This document shows, one piece after another, positions 35,020 to 48,509 of a stretch of DNA of 64,000 nt. Location: contig CAJNAR010000185.1 in the NCBI GenBank assembly GCA_905220665.1, positions 1 through 64,000 of the forward strand, written 5' to 3'. The position numbers and the translations under genes were made by a program. Within the stretch, counting starts at the first letter, position 1. Every line of letters starts with the position of its first letter. The notes under the pieces are model-generated. The model saw nothing but the letters and a program-made list of their open reading frames with translations, did no database searches and was not told the DNA's origin. This stretch comes from Albugo candida. Taxonomy: Eukaryota > Oomycota > Peronosporomycetes > Albuginales > Albuginaceae.

Positions 35020-36323
35020 AAGGTATCTTCCGCAAGATTTCAAAACAGCATTTCCGTATACCTTCCTCATAAATTACTTTGATTTGATTATCTCGGGATG
35101 TCCAGAATGTCTTGTTCAGTAAGTGAGCTCCATTTGTCTGCTTGAGTTCCTGTACCCACCCAGACCGCTCGTGAATCTTATAACAAGAATACTCTACGAG
35201 TGCTCTAAGTCCACGAAATAAACAAACATTTTGTCCGACTTTATAATAAAGTCAGACAAAATGACGTTGTGAAATAGAGATATGGCGAGAAACCAGACTT
35301 GTTGGATGATGACGCATATGGTGGAAAGTTCATTGCATTTTAAAGAGAAAACGAATGCGTAATGGTGACACTCTTCAGGCCAAGTTCCACTCAGGGAGAA
35401 GGTGGACACTGTAGGTAAACTTTACTCCTTATTACGTAGTTTTGATTACTTTACACACAAGAGCAGCATTACTTTTGTTACTTTATTTTGGTACTTTAGT
35501 TGCCTACCTGTACGGTATAACAAATCTTTCATCTGCGTTACCGACCTAGATCCTACTTTCTACCTGACTTGCATAAAGTACGAGATTCCGTTCGATAAAT
35601 CATAAGTGATGGTAAAAGTTGCGCTTTTGGTATAAGTACAACGACAGGAATTACACACGGGGAGACAGTTGGCAGTGCTGGCACGTTCGCGAGATTGAGG
35701 CAATTGGGTCTATGAAGCACCCATTACCGACGTGGGAACAGCCGTTACCCTCTGGAAAGCATCGCAGCCGAACATTCCTTTTCCAGCCGTTTCTCTCCAA
35801 CATTATTTAATTTTTGAGTGTAACGTCTGAGCTAACCCTCACGGAATATCTGTGCTCCTTCGTTTCATTCTATGGACTACTGTACAGAAGCAGTTTCCCC
35901 TTCGAATAACAAAAGGTGGGTATAAATGTGCCATCCCACTTTGTAGAATACAATAACGGAATGGGTTCATGCGTGTCTCTCTCCTCTACCGTTACTTTAT
36001 GGAACAAAACAGCAGGTGTGGACTTGTAGCATTCTGGGCGTAGAGAGAGACGCACATACCCCACGTCACCATCATCTAGACAAAATATTCTCTTTTTTTT
36101 TCTAGTTGCTACTATCTTTTTGTACCCTGTCGCGGTTGTTTCTAGAACCAATCCCAAAATATGTCATTTATCAATTCGCTTTGAGCCCGCAACCAACAAA
36201 TCAGAAAGCATTCTTATCAGTAACACACCACACACAAACAATATGATGATGACTATCTCATCACACATACTGCCGTCTATCTTATCAACACGACCATCCT
36301 CCCATTCACCCTCGCAAATCTCC
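35020..36323. other. Intergenic stretch with an 18-bp inverted repeat
   Basis: No convincing gene. Small open frames occur on both strands without family resemblance. The notable structure is an inverted repeat at 35227-35263 (described separately). Confidence 0.4.
35227..35263. repeat. Inverted repeat, 18-bp arms
   Basis: CATTTTGTC.GACTTTAT and its complement lie almost back to back with one mismatch. It could be the paired ends of a small inverted-repeat transposon remnant or a transcript-end hairpin for the gene ending at 35019, about 210 bases upstream. Confidence 0.75.
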
Positions 36324-36669
36324 AATGCGCACAAAGGGTCTAGTCACAAACGCTCTTGGAGTGACGCGTCCAATGACTGTCGAGAAGAAGTATCAACTTT
36401 GGTTCAAGATGCGAAAACGGGATCTCACCAAAGAAGAAAGTCAAGAGTGATGCATCAAGCTGCAAGAATATTACGAGGAAAGACACCTTCGAGATGGAAG
36501 CAATGAAGCGTGTACCTGGGGAAGAGGCTCGTGAACAAGAGAGTCATCAGCTACCGGAAGGGGCCAATACCTCAGATGACTCGAGTATGAGCCCGATTCC
36601 GTTTGAAGTGGACTCAGATGCGCAATTGTTGGGCGATGAAATATGTATACTGAATTTCTTTTTGTCGTG
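36324..36669 (+). pseudogene. Decayed small ORF, coiled-coil-like
   Basis: From ATG 36324 one frame reads a natural-looking charged helix (EKKYQLWFKMRKRDLTKEE), meets a TGA, and continues in the same frame with IKLQEYYEERHLRDG. After a frame change near 36525 it continues with REQESHQLPEGANTSDD and an acidic end to a stop at 36669. One in-frame stop and one shift suggest a recently broken gene. A short unannotated intron could also explain it. An overlapping frame from 36243 to 36506 is open but looks less protein-like. Family not recognised. Confidence 0.4.
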
Positions 36670-36870
36670 AGACGATCGCACATGCGGCAATTCAACGAAT
36701 CCTGCACCCTGCAAGATAAATTTATTGGCTAATTATGTGCAGACTGATCAACATTCTCGGGCACATTCATTGTAACGTATCATTATTGTCATAGAACCTC
36801 GAAAGACGTGTAATACAGTATAGTCGGGTACATCTATTATAAAATGAACCAATAAATTGCCTCATTCCGT

Positions 36871-39800
36871 CTAATTTTCCAACGATACAAGTATAATCGC
36901 AATATTATCCAAACTTCCGCGTGTATACGCTTCCGCGGCTAATGCAAGTGCAACATCACTCAATCGTTGCGTTGTATGCTCTAACGTAAGCATGTGTTCC
37001 TTCAAATAAGCTTGAACATCAGTGTTTGACATCACTTCCCAAAGTCCGTCCGAAGCTAGCACCAAAATACGACGAGATCGATCCTTTATCAAATCGAATG
37101 TATAAATATGTGGATCTGCGCTGACATATTTGCGTAAATGGTGATCTCCAATGCTTCGTGAGACCGCCAATTGCCCTACAACTCTCCATAAACCCACAAA
37201 GGTTATAAATCCACCATTCGATTCAATACGACGACGCTCTTCAATGTTATTTGGCACGTGATCGTGACTAAGCACAGTAAAAGATGGTTCAACGTCAAAG
37301 TGATACAGGACAGCTCGAGAGTCTCCAATGTTCCCACAAATCAATCGCTGCTGTAAATCATCGATAAGCACTACAGTCAGCGTACACCCCGAGAAATCCG
37401 ATTCGTAAATAGCACGGGATTTGAGGTACTCAGATTGGAGTTCCAAAAATGTCTGCCGGATCAATGTCTCCACAACAGCCGCATTTTCATTGTCCTGTGC
37501 GCGCGCAAGCCGATCGCATACCAACAAGAAAAGATGTTCTTTCACAAAATTCACTGCGACCGTGCCCAAATGTCCATCCATAATCGCATACATGGTGTAG
37601 CCTAGTGTGGCATTCCTCGCAATAACTAATGAATCCTCCATATAAACTCGTTTGCCCTGGAACAGCGCATACCCAACGGGTGTATGAACGTTTGGAAAAC
37701 TTGAGTTTGCGGCTTTTGTGTCGTTACGAATCGCCTCATTGAGCACGTGGTCGTCAAATGAACAGAACGCATGGTTTCGAGCATGTTTTCTGGCTAATGC
37801 GTGCGACTGACACGCGAGATTTGTGGAAAATACACGAGCGCATTTCGGACACTTGAAAGCTGTTGGTAACTCGACACGATCACGTACAAGATGTGCGTGC
37901 TCCCTCTGACGCTTCCTTTCTGTTACCAAATACGACTGATGTACTGAAAGCTCTTTATTTGTGGCAAACGCACGCCCTGTTTCGTTGCAAATGTATGGGC
38001 CGACAAAGAAAGCATGATTCAATGCTTCCCGGGCTGAAATTCGCTGCTTTGGATCCCATTGTAAGAGCTTCCATATCAAATCAAGACCCCAAGAATCCTG
38101 GAAGCCTTTGTGGAAAGGATCGCGTTTCAAGATTGTGGTGTTAAACTGACCAAAATGACATCCGCGAGTCACCAAAGCATACTTGTTCCAGAAATGCTGC
38201 AATTGGCTGTACTCAGGCTGAAATATGCAAAATTCATCGGTGATCACGTGCAACAGATAACTTTTCAGCTTTGTTTGCTCGTCTTTCCCACGAAGTTTGG
38301 CGTCTAATTTGACTCGCTCACGTGCAGAAATGAGAAACACTTGAGGTGATCCAAGAATCAGCTCTAGAAATATGATACCGGTGGACCAAAGATCGTACGA
38401 CATTGGATTTTCATAATCGTACACGATCCCAAGCTCGCTGAATAAAACTTCAGGAGGCTGGTATTCTCGTGTCTCCTCGGCTTGAGTGGGCTTTCCATTG
38501 TAGAATTCATGAATGGTATATGCGTCAACTGCGGATCCAAAGTCTGCAAGTCTCACTACAATCGACTCTTCTATTTTCAACGAGTGATTTTTCTTTGCTG
38601 TGTGCTTTGGTACGCTAATCAAAATATTGGATGGCTTCAGATCGCGATGTGTGATGCCTCTAGCATGAAGAATTGCGATTCCCTTCAACAGCTGGAGCAT
38701 TATTTCCTTCAAAACCGCTTCCCCTTCGGCATCCTGACGTAGTCGTTTCCATAATGGAGACGACTCATACATCACCGAAGACGTGGTTGGAATTTTCGAG
38801 TATATATAATGTCGTAAGGAGATCCCTTCATCTTGGAATACGAGCCACAACTCTTTAGATTGCAAAAACGGCTTCTCTTCATTCTCTAATCGGCTCGAAT
38901 AAATCTTGATATCAAAAGTATCGGCGTTAGAGTTGCTCGTTGCATCATTTTTGGATACTCCGGACGGGGGAAATCGAAAAAAGTGCTCGACAAAACGCGC
39001 GATATAGGGCTCACCGCGCAGTAAATTGCCGTAATACGCCTCCCGAAGACCCATGCGGACCATTCCTTCTCCAGCCTCCTACACAATGCAACAGCATCAA
39101 GGATTCATAGTTCACATAATATCATCCAAACACTTACCAGAAATAGCCTTTTAAGTATAAATGTGTGTTCAACTCCATGTGTTGTGTTTGTTGCCCTCCA
39201 TATCTCACCGTGACTTCCAGCATCGAATTTTTTGCGCAAGCGATAATGTTCGTTTATATAGACCAAGTGTATGTCTTCGATCTGACACTACAAGGGTCTT
39301 CAGCATTAGATGCATTCTCGTAATTATATGCAATCATACTTGGTACTCGAGTTGTGGTCCGTCCTGCACCGGTGAAATGAAGCGTGCTGAGGCGTCAGCG
39401 GGAACAGAAGCGGGGCGAGGAAGCTCGTTCGTTTTTGGTTTCAATATCAACGAGTTGGACCGTTCGGAATGCCATTCAGACACGCAGATGCCTTGTACAT
39501 GATGTCGGAAAGCTTCCCAGGTGTAATTATTGGGACAAACAGATTCTCGATACCGCCGATATCGAGTCAAAGACATCTCATCTTGCTGGACATGATGGAA
39601 TATCTGATGGTCACACATTCCTAGAATCGCTGTTCGCTCAACCAATTGGTACTTTTGTATCGCCACGCCGGCACGCAAGTCGTCATATTGGTTTCGATGG
39701 GCATTTTTAGATGGATAAAAAAGAGGAACCTGAATCTGAATGGACGAATGCAGTGGCAGAAGCGCTTTTGCGAGATACGATTGGTACGCAATCGTCTGAA

Positions 39801-40008
39801 GCTCAAAGTAATGCGATATTTGAAAATTGACAGGACACTTTTGAAGCAAATAATAGATGAATTCATCGTTCCACGTATCAGGACTACAGTTATCATTCAA
39901 CGTACGTAGAGATGATTGAATTGGTAGCGTGGGAAGAGCTGATGTCACGCAATAGACGCAAAGAACGGCGATGGTCGCACGACTTGGAATGTCTGACCTC
40001 ATGACCAT
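36871..40008 (-). CDS. Signal peptide - protein kinase - C2H2 zinc finger - PP2C phosphatase fusion
   Basis: Predicted 1008 aa from exons 40008-39340, 39287-39138 and 39078-36871; introns of 52 and 59 nt have GT-AG ends and keep phase 0. The first exon begins with a hydrophobic leader (IAVLCVYCVTSALP) like a signal peptide and has about 200 residues of unknown fold. The kinase follows: glycine loop FDAGSHGE, catalytic Lys in FILKR (about 269), HRDLKPSN (Asp about 419), DFG (about 452) and QPPEV in place of APE. A zinc finger C-x2-C-x12-H-x5-H lies at about 683-705. The PP2C domain (about 740-1008) keeps YMEDS, MDGHLG (second Gly replaced by Leu), NIGDSRAVL, SIGDH, ASDGLWEV and SLDN. Both enzyme domains therefore look active. 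The gene is divergent from the DnaJ gene, sharing 270 bases of promoter. Confidence 0.88.
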
Positions 40009-40278
40009 TACGGTACTTACGGTATACCGAACAAAAGCTCCAAAAAAATCGGCATGTTCGTGCTACAATAAAAAGCTCTAATAGATAGCCTTTTGATTAG
40101 AAACTCGTCTTTCCGTGTGGCATCAGCGATATGAGTTCATCAAATTCTTAGCAGCTGTATTATTTGTCAGTACACTTTTTCTTCATGTGATCTCTCCAGA
40201 CGATATTTTTGAATCTCACTATTACGCCTCCTCATTACGTGCTACCGCCGATTCCGAATAGACATCGACATTTGACGC
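40009..40278. promoter_or_regulatory. Divergent promoter region, kinase-PP2C and DnaJ
   Basis: These 270 bases separate the start of the minus-strand kinase-PP2C gene from the plus-strand DnaJ start. They are AT-rich with several T-runs. No specific motif could be assigned; a shared bidirectional promoter is inferred from position only. Confidence 0.4.
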
Positions 40279-41258
40279 ATGGACTACTATGAGATATTAT
40301 GTATCTCACGCAGCGCTACTGAGAACGACATCAAAAAAGCGTATGCGAGTGCTTTGTAATGTGCAGTCTTCCTCGATGACGATGTCATATGCATAGGTAC
40401 CGGAAGCTGGCGATGCGATGGCATCCAGACAAGAATCGAGGCAACGCGATTGAAGCACAAGAAAAGTTTCAGAAGATTTCGGAAGCCTATGACGTTCTTA
40501 TTGATCCACAAAGACGTGCCACTTTCGACCAATTCGGATATGAAGGCCTCAAGAATGGAGTACCCGATGATAATGGCAATATGACGAACGGATACGCTTT
40601 CAGTGGAAAAGATTCGGAACAGATCTTTCATAACTTCTTTGGTACTTCGAATCCATTTTACCATTTTGGCTTCAACGAGACGTTACCATTCGCCAGTGGG
40701 ATGAAAAAAAATGGAGCTGAACAAGCTAAACCTATCGAACACGACTTGCAATGTACACTGGAAGAGCTTTGCTATGGTGACGTAAAAAGAGTACCAATCC
40801 AACGCAAGAGACTGCTTGATGACGAACTTGTCGATGAAAACAAGACTTTTGAAATCAAAATCAAACCCGGCTGGAAAGAGGGAACGAAGATCACATTCGA
40901 AGGTGAAGGAAATGAGTCTCGACAGCATGAATCTGGAAATGTAGTATTTCGTATTGCGGAAGCAAAACATGATTTATTTTCTCGTGATGGCGCTAACCTC
41001 GTTTTCACCACTAAGATCAAGCTTGCGGAAGCATTGGGCGATCATTGCGTCTATGTGCCCACGATCGATGGTCGAAAACTGGCAATTAGTTGCAATGAAG
41101 TGATCTATCCTTCTTTGGAAAAAACTTTAAAAGGTGAAGGAATGCCTATCTCAAATTCACCAGGAACACGCGGAGATTTGATTCTGAAATTTGATATCAT
41201 TTTCCCCAAGCATTTGACCAAACTGCAAAAGCAGTCGCTGGCGAAAATTCTTGCGTAA
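40279..41258 (+). CDS. Class B (type II) DnaJ/Hsp40 co-chaperone
   Basis: Predicted 307 aa. Exon 1 (40279-40340) and exon 2 (40397-41258) join across a 56-nt GT-AG intron, restoring the J-domain start [19 protein letters not shown] and the KKAYRKLA helix. The HPD motif that stimulates Hsp70 is at residues 30-32. There is a short Gly/Phe-poor linker with [11 protein letters not shown]. The C-terminal substrate-binding domains then show [35 protein letters not shown] and [10 protein letters not shown]. No CXXCXGXG zinc region is present, so this is class B, like DNAJB1/DNAJB13. Length is normal for that family. Likely cytosolic (no leader). Confidence 0.93.
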
Positions 41259-44200
41259 AAAAAAAAAGCTGTGCAAACTTTCTCCCAAGCACAGATCTGT
41301 GCATACTTGCAAATCTTAAGGATACATATATGGTTCAATCCGTAGACGGACGGATTGCAAGCACAATACGAATATACGAATGTAAGATCGATGTATATTG
41401 GATAGATATAAAGGTAGACAATCAGTTTCACAGTACCATATCTCTCGACGATCGCCCTCCTCATTCGCAGCGAGCGACTATCATTCGATATATATTTAAA
41501 AAGCCTTCACAGATGAATAATTGCGTGATCCAAATAAGGTAGCTTTTTGATAGCTTTGACGGAAGAGAGGTTTTGGGTAGCCGTCAGTCTTTGATCCATG
41601 CCTATTTCATAACGTATAGCTCTTAGCATCGTCTGTGGTTATGGTAACAAAACAGGCAACCCAATTTGAGCTACCATGAAGTGATATGAGCAATCAGCGC
41701 CATGCAGCAAGGTTTGTGACTCTGCAGATCAAAGTTGAAGTTCTGCTGAGGTCAACACCAAAGCAAAAAAGTCATCTTTCTTTACTAAGGTGTTATCACG
41801 CCCAGAGCTGAAAAGAAATCACATCATATATCACCGTAGTATGTCGTTTCGAAGAGCACATCTACCTGACGATGCACAAATTGAGGTAGCAGGAATCCCT
41901 TCAACTTCCCCTAAGATGGTTTAGGATGGACGGACTGATAATACTGCATAGTTTGTTACCAAAGCAGGAGCTTAAATCGGATATTGGAATGCCCCAGATT
42001 TAACACGCATCTCCGACAGGATGCTCATCCGCACAAATATCATCAATAGTAACGCTAGAGAGAAAGAGAAAGAGATCAGATTTGCAGTTGCGGTTGAAAA
42101 ATGAATCCCCACTCAATCGCTTGATACAGCTGGCTCTGAGATTGCTTCTTGTCATTAGTGACGGAGATTCTCGCTATTTACTTTCTCCAGCTTGATCAAT
42201 ACTCAAAGAAAGGGAAGCATTTTTTTGTTGATTCCTATTCTACCCGAGTGTGATGCTGCGAATCGCAGCTAAAGCACATGTGGCTCATGCAAACGCACTG
42301 GTGTTCTATAGAAAGGTTAGACTGGTATCTTCGCATATCAAACATTTCCAAAAAAAATGTTTACGTCGTCCGACTCGATGGTTGTTTTCTCGATACTAGC
42401 CTGTACTGTACAAGCAATATATGCTAAAGTACTTCTGGTATCGATCTACAATGCTCGTAGCTGTTGATGCAACCCGGATGCGTCATTGGTATATATAATT
42501 CGAGATTTTTTTGGTAGAAATTTCCAAAAAAGATCCATTGATTTTCTCAACAAGGGCTCCAGGGGCAAGCACTGCAACATAAATCTCTACACTTTATTTG
42601 AAAGAAGGTGAATTAGTGACTAGCGATTAGAAGTCTCAACAATTTACCATCTCGAACATCACCCCTCGAGAAAGACCATCGCGTCCCGCGTCTATGATTT
42701 TCTTCTCGACTGTTGTTGTTCCCGTTGATCTACCGAATGTGTTAATCTGTTATACAGGAGCCTTAGATTCGCATATTTCCCTGAAACGATGCCAGGTTGT
42801 CATCACCAATCTGTATACACATTCCACTGATGCCTTATAAACCAGTTGAACTCCGCGATTATCTCAGGTTTTTCTGTGATCGAGATTAGAATAGCCACAA
42901 AGGAGACATCTTCTATGTCTTCAAAATAATCAATCTCGTATCCACCAGATCAGCTGCCCTCACGCAGCCTGATTCACGCCGTTTCTTCCATCCCTACTGT
43001 CAGGAAGGAAGGTCTTCAAACAGGATGAACACTAGAATGGAAGGAGTAAGCAATCATTGATTGAGGATCCAAACGACTGGATACATTGTCTTATATTAAT
43101 ACTAGAGGCTCGCAGTAAATGATACAAGTAACGTGTTTCTTGATGCGTATTTAAAATCACCAACAATCATCCGTGTCAGTAACCACAAAACAAAGGTGTA
43201 GAAGGTTTTGTCAGACGCTCCTTAGCAACAAGCCTGTGCTAATAAGAAGACAACATTCTTCCACGGTTACTGCTACATTTAATACACGGAATCGAGTCGA
43301 TTGTAATTGTTCGAGGCTTAGTGCATACAGGAATAGGAGCAGATCTTCTTCGGTTAAGCTGCACGGAATAAAAAATGGACATTCGGAGTCGACTGGTATC
43401 GGACCGATCACGTAAAACATCGCTCACGTGCGTCTAATTATCTCTGTGAGCCGATCGACGTTCACAGATTGATCTTACTATGCACACGAAGCTTTCATGC
43501 ACATACCCGCGCTACACTATACTAAAAAGGGCTCAGGTGATAGTTTCAGACAGTAAAACGTAGCTAGCTCATCACATTGTAATGACAAAGCCACTCATTG
43601 GCTTGCAGAATTGTTTCGATATACGAACTGGACGTTATCCACGTATTCATTGAACATGTATCAAACGGAAGAATCATGTACCAAGTAATTGTCCACTTGT
43701 TCTTGACATTAATGCCAGTCACTTTTTCGGCATAAAAGGCACGGTTTCCAGATGCTTATGTGATTTTCCATAAACAAAACTTATCTGACCCTAGCAGATG
43801 CGTGTACATTAAATGATAGCATTCGCGATCATGATACCACTTCCCCGATTCATGACTGAGAAACGCAATGAACCTCGAAGCATTTTGAGGTTCAAATTTG
43901 ACACAAATAACGACAGCAAGGGAAATGAGGGATTTGCGACCGGGACAAATGATTGGCTTGCTTCTGTAGATCAGAGATGGAGACCTTCTGCAGCGATACT
44001 ACCAAGGGCGGATCACAACTTGTCAGCTCGTCATATATGTGTCAGTTACCATAGATGCCATACCGTTCACGAAGTTCAAAGTGGTAGGGATTCGAATACG
44101 TACATCTTTACATTTTGTCCGGCTATCCAAACAGATCTTATACAACATGGATCGACTCAAGTCGACTTTGGGGCATAGATGCGCTGTGATCGTACGTAAA

Positions 44201-45589
44201 TTCATTGTCACCATTCGCAAGCTAGCTTCCTTGATTCTTCCCATCATGGTCATCGAAATCAAGACTTGCTCTCCACTAAGGTTTGCCCTATTCACGAGAT
44301 CGGGTTTTCGACATTGCTCGAAAGAAAGTCATCATGATTATTATCATTTAAATCGTGCACATGTTGCTAGATCAGTACCACGCTTTTGATATTGGGATTT
44401 CGTGAGCATTGTCTTTGATTGAGGCATTACTTACCAAGCGGAATGGTATGGCTGACCATCCGCTCGGTATAGCGTGTTATACTGCAACCCTACCTCAAGC
44501 GAACGACTTGAGAATCTACCCGTGAATAATTTGCTAGGTCGAGATATTCGCAAACAAACAATATCCAGCTAATGAAGCACTGACTTTGGCTTACATTTGG
44601 TCTACGCCTGAGCTTTACTATGTAACGACTTCTGCCCATTTCTGTTCGGTACTCGGAGTAGTTTGATAGTGTCTACTCATGTTGCCCATCGTAGTTGATG
44701 ACTAGCTATCCATGATAATCTATTCGAACTTCTCTCTAGTTCGTAGTCTAAACACGGGCCATTCTTTTCTGGAGTAGGTTGTTTCTCAGATACCGATCAT
44801 GTCGTCACGCATTACTTTTGCTCCAATACTTACTGGATACATGCTTGAAATTGATTGGAATAGCTTATATGCTCAGATATCCTCAGCTCCCCGATCAGCA
44901 CCACTTCGCGTGAAGCAGTAGAGCGTGCGCAAGGCATATAACAGCAGGAATCAGCTTCAACACTCAATTCTGCATTAGCTTCGTGATAGTACAATCAAAA
45001 GTCGCAGAAGCAAGAACTGCTGCTGTTAAAAAGTCATGAACCTGGACCGCGCTACCTGTTTTGTAGTACAGGATCCACCGTGGAAATAAGAGTATATTGA
45101 TTACCATGAATACTAAAAGCTATCCTATACTGGACCAACACAGCCCAATTACTTCTGTCACTTATGAGACACCCGATCAAAAATGGTGGAGATTGTAGCG
45201 AGCGATGGCTCTTTCTGCATAAGGTCATCATTTTACCGGTCCTTTGCACGCAATCAACTCGGCATGGACGATATCCTGAGTTTTTTCGTATTTACATTAG
45301 CGGATGAGCAATTTGGCTTGTGTCAGCATCGATATTTGATGCACTCATTGACATATTCTTGTTCTGCCGATCGATTGCTGGTGTTACTCATGTGGAAGGA
45401 ATAGCCAGCTCATTCTGTAGGAAAGCGTACAAGAAGTTTCATGAGATTCCAACGCTTCCTATATGAGTATATGGCACTTCACCGAGCTCAAGAAAAGATA
45501 CCAACTCACGAAAGCGTTTCTTTCCGATACAAATTCAAGCACAGTGATGATTCGAGCAATTACCCAAAGTGGATACCTTTTGATTAGCA
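41259..45589. other. 4.3-kb stretch without a recognisable gene
   Basis: Stops are frequent in all frames and the longest open frames (116-121 codons near 43.8-44.4 kb) lie on overlapping strands with no family resemblance. Between about 44.8 and 45.6 kb, plus-strand frames give longer protein-like runs (for example AIWLVSASIFDALIDIF near 45310) broken by stops, suggesting an old decayed gene. The stretch flanks active kinase genes, like the decayed block at 50.4-53.2 kb, but I could not align it to any gene in the window. Confidence 0.45.
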
Positions 45590-48074
45590 TCAAAGCTGAG
45601 GGTAAATTGCTTCCGGAATGTGCATAGCTATGAGGTATAATCCGACTGGAATATTGCGAAGCCGTGAGTACTCGAATACCTGATTGGCCTGAAGTGTCAA
45701 GTAATACGCGACAAAGATATGGCGAAGTTTAAGTGTGTTAAATCCGCACGCTTCTATTTGTTGATGCTGCCGACTAAACATTCTTCCTCCTGCTTCTCTT
45801 TTCGATTGTAGAGTTCGAATGAACTGAGGGACGACTTGAAGTTTCTCTGTTACTTTCGTTGGCAAAATGATCAAAGCCGCTGGAGTTTGGTATTCACCGG
45901 CATCAGAGGACTCCAAATTTTGGAGATCAAATTCATCCCAGTCTGATGACTCTTGTCGGAATCGTAACGTGTTACCATTGTGACTAAACTCGAGACGCGA
46001 ATTATCGGAAAAAGCGATGCGCAGATGCCCTAGATCGTCCAAGCTTGCTCTTCCTATCCCAAAAATCTCGCACTTGACTGCGGTCCCTTTATCAAGCCAT
46101 TGAGCATCATCAGTTCTTTCGCCAACGAGTTCTACCAGCTGCTTCCTAATTTCCTCTTCCACACGGCTTTGCCGCAATAATGTTAACAACCAAATGGGCA
46201 AAACTTCACACGTCACAAAGGCTTTAGAAACGCTTCCAGCCACCAAGGTTTTTCGTATGGTAAGAGCTCGCATTGTGAGCCAGAAACATAACCGAAAAAG
46301 CGCGTTTTTATACGATACGGAAGACGGGATTGAATTCGCAAGTACATCCCTCTTTAATGGATTTTTTACAATGTAGGAAAATGAAGACTCAAAATTCCCA
46401 TACATATTTTGCTGGCCACACAAAACGCCTGTGGTCGGATCGTAAATACAATTGAGGCCAGCCGAGATGCGTAGAGAAAAATGCCGTAAACTTCCATTTG
46501 ATGGATCCTCAAAGCAAGTCCAGCACAAGTCTTCTACTTGCACACCGACCCCAAGACTTGGAACGTCTTGGATTTCGGCTCTGATGATAATTCGTGACAC
46601 CAACTCATCTTCGAATTCTTTGCTGTTAATAGACGCTAATGCTTCCAAATCCTCCATTTGTCTCATTTTTGTCAGTGTCTGAGATTTGCCCTCACGTTCA
46701 CTATATGTCTCTTGGCTCTTAGTTTCGAACGCCTCGGAATAAGAAAAATCGACCTTGGATATTTGATCTCTATTAACCAGGCAAATATCCGACACTTCAT
46801 TCAGACTTCCCGATGAGGATGGTTGATGATGCATTCGGGGGCGACAACGTGGTTTTCTTATGCTGCATCGAGTTGATAATTTCCGGAGCCTCTTTGGTGT
46901 CACATATTGATGTTTTTCTAAGGAGATTTTCATTTTTTCTTCATCGAGCGGCTTCAGCCATGCATGACGCAATACTTCTCGTGCTGTGGGCCGCTTCGAT
47001 GCAATCTATTTGTTTCAAGTCAGCATCTATTATATAAAATGTAGGGTCAAATTGCAGACCGGATGCAGTAAACGGCGAATCAAATCAGCCGCTCCAGAGG
47101 GAAGCTCTTCCGATAAAGTAACCGGAGTGTGTCTCACACGAGAGATATTTCGAAGTGTTTCGCTACGGGATTGTTCAATTGAATCTTCTACACGACGATG
47201 TAATTCAATTTGTACCTCACTTTCTTCCCCTCGAAAGGTGGCTTTCCGAGAAGCAAGCAATGAAGCATGCATCCCAGTGACCAAATGTCTACCTGTTCCG
47301 AGTACGAATCGTTCGAATCAAGAATCTCGGGTGCAAGGAAATTCGGCGTCCCACAAAATGTAGAATGGTGATCTCTACACAACACATTAGAACGAATCGA
47401 TTATAATCATACAAATCGCACAAGATGCTGGTCGCCAACCCGAAGTCGGATATTTTTGCTTGATAGTCTTCGGTAAGCAGCACATTAGCAAGTTTCAAGT
47501 CTCGATGGATGACTCGAGCTTCCTCGTGAAGGTATCGGACTCCCTCAACAATCTGAGTCCAATTAGCACGTGTTCTTCAAGCAGCTGCAAGGCAACTCGT
47601 ACGTGGCGAAACACACTTTTAAGCTTTTCTCGATCAAAGTCCACCCAAAAAACGGAATTCTTGCTAGCATCAGCCAGCGATCCCTGGGGGCAGAGCTCCA
47701 AGATCATGTAAAAATTGCGCTCGTCTTGGAAGGTATCCTGTGATGAGATGAACTTCTCAGATTCACATGAGAATTACATTGTTACGTACATAAACGCTCA
47801 GAATGTTGGGATGGCTCAATGATTGATGCAACGTGATTTCATTTGTGACTTTTTGTATTAATTCCGACTGATGTAAGGCGCTTTTATCGATGCGTTTGAT
47901 AGCGACAGATTGCGAATTAGATTGACGAACAGCTGAGTACACTTGAGCAGTAGATCCTTGACCGATGAGCTTAACGATCCGGTAGTCCTAAAGCACGGAT
48001 TACAATTCACGTCAAAACTGTGTCTAGCGCACGAATACATTGATCCTGGGATGCAGAGGCTCACTGGACGACAT
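45590..48074 (-). CDS. Polo-like kinase 4 (SAK)-like serine/threonine kinase
   Basis: Seven exons joined by eye: 48074-48039, 47987-47790, 47737-47603, 47552-47413, 47374-47216, 47162-47060 and 47005-45590, giving 728 aa; introns are 38-54 nt, all GT-AG, and every junction keeps phase. The kinase runs from about residue 13 ([17 protein letters not shown]) with VAIKRIDK (Lys43), [13 protein letters not shown] (Asp141), DFGLAT (Asp159), [29 protein letters not shown] and [14 protein letters not shown]. These match the PLK4 pattern, which controls centriole or basal-body duplication. The long C-terminal part contains a beta-rich segment ([20 protein letters not shown]) that could be a polo-box-like fold, though this is weak. 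Another Plk-type or related kinase cannot be excluded. Confidence 0.82.
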
Positions 48075-48509
48075 GGCATTATGTACCGATATACCAGTAT
48101 TGTGATGAAGAGATCAGACCGATTGGGAATCGCTACCACACTTGGATAATTAGACTGCTCTTTCTGACCATCTACTTGTCTAACCTACTATTCGAAACAG
48201 CTTCGAAGTGTCATTTTTTGACGATTGTCTACTCGCTCTTTCTTTGTTGTTATATTCTTACCAGGTAGTGGTATCGTAAAGTAGTCAAAAATGCTTATGT
48301 CCATTTTGTGGAATGTGGCGATGGGTTTATTTACGATTTTGATTCGGATTCATAGAGAAACTGATTTACGGATAAAAATTCATTAGTTTTTCTATAAAAT
48401 TACATGTGGCATGACTAAACTCTCGACATCGACTCAATAAAGCTATCGATTTGAATTCGATTTGGCAATCGAATAGGAGATACAGTGCAACCAGCAACTA
48501 CACAAACGT
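48075..48509. promoter_or_regulatory. Head-to-head promoter region between two kinase genes
   Basis: These 435 bases lie between the start of the PLK4-like gene (minus) and the start of the kinase at 48510 (plus). They are AT-rich with several T-runs and no long open frame. Shared regulation is inferred from position only; no motif was identified with confidence. Confidence 0.4.

Noticed and set aside
36120..36506. A 128-codon gene upstream of the decayed small ORF
   Set aside because: The first part is Ser/His/Asn-rich and random-looking, and the overlapping frame from 36324 reads more like protein.
43813..44389. Overlapping ORFs of 116-121 codons in the gene-free stretch
   Set aside because: They lie in overlapping frames with no family resemblance, no intron-joined neighbours and a random residue mix.
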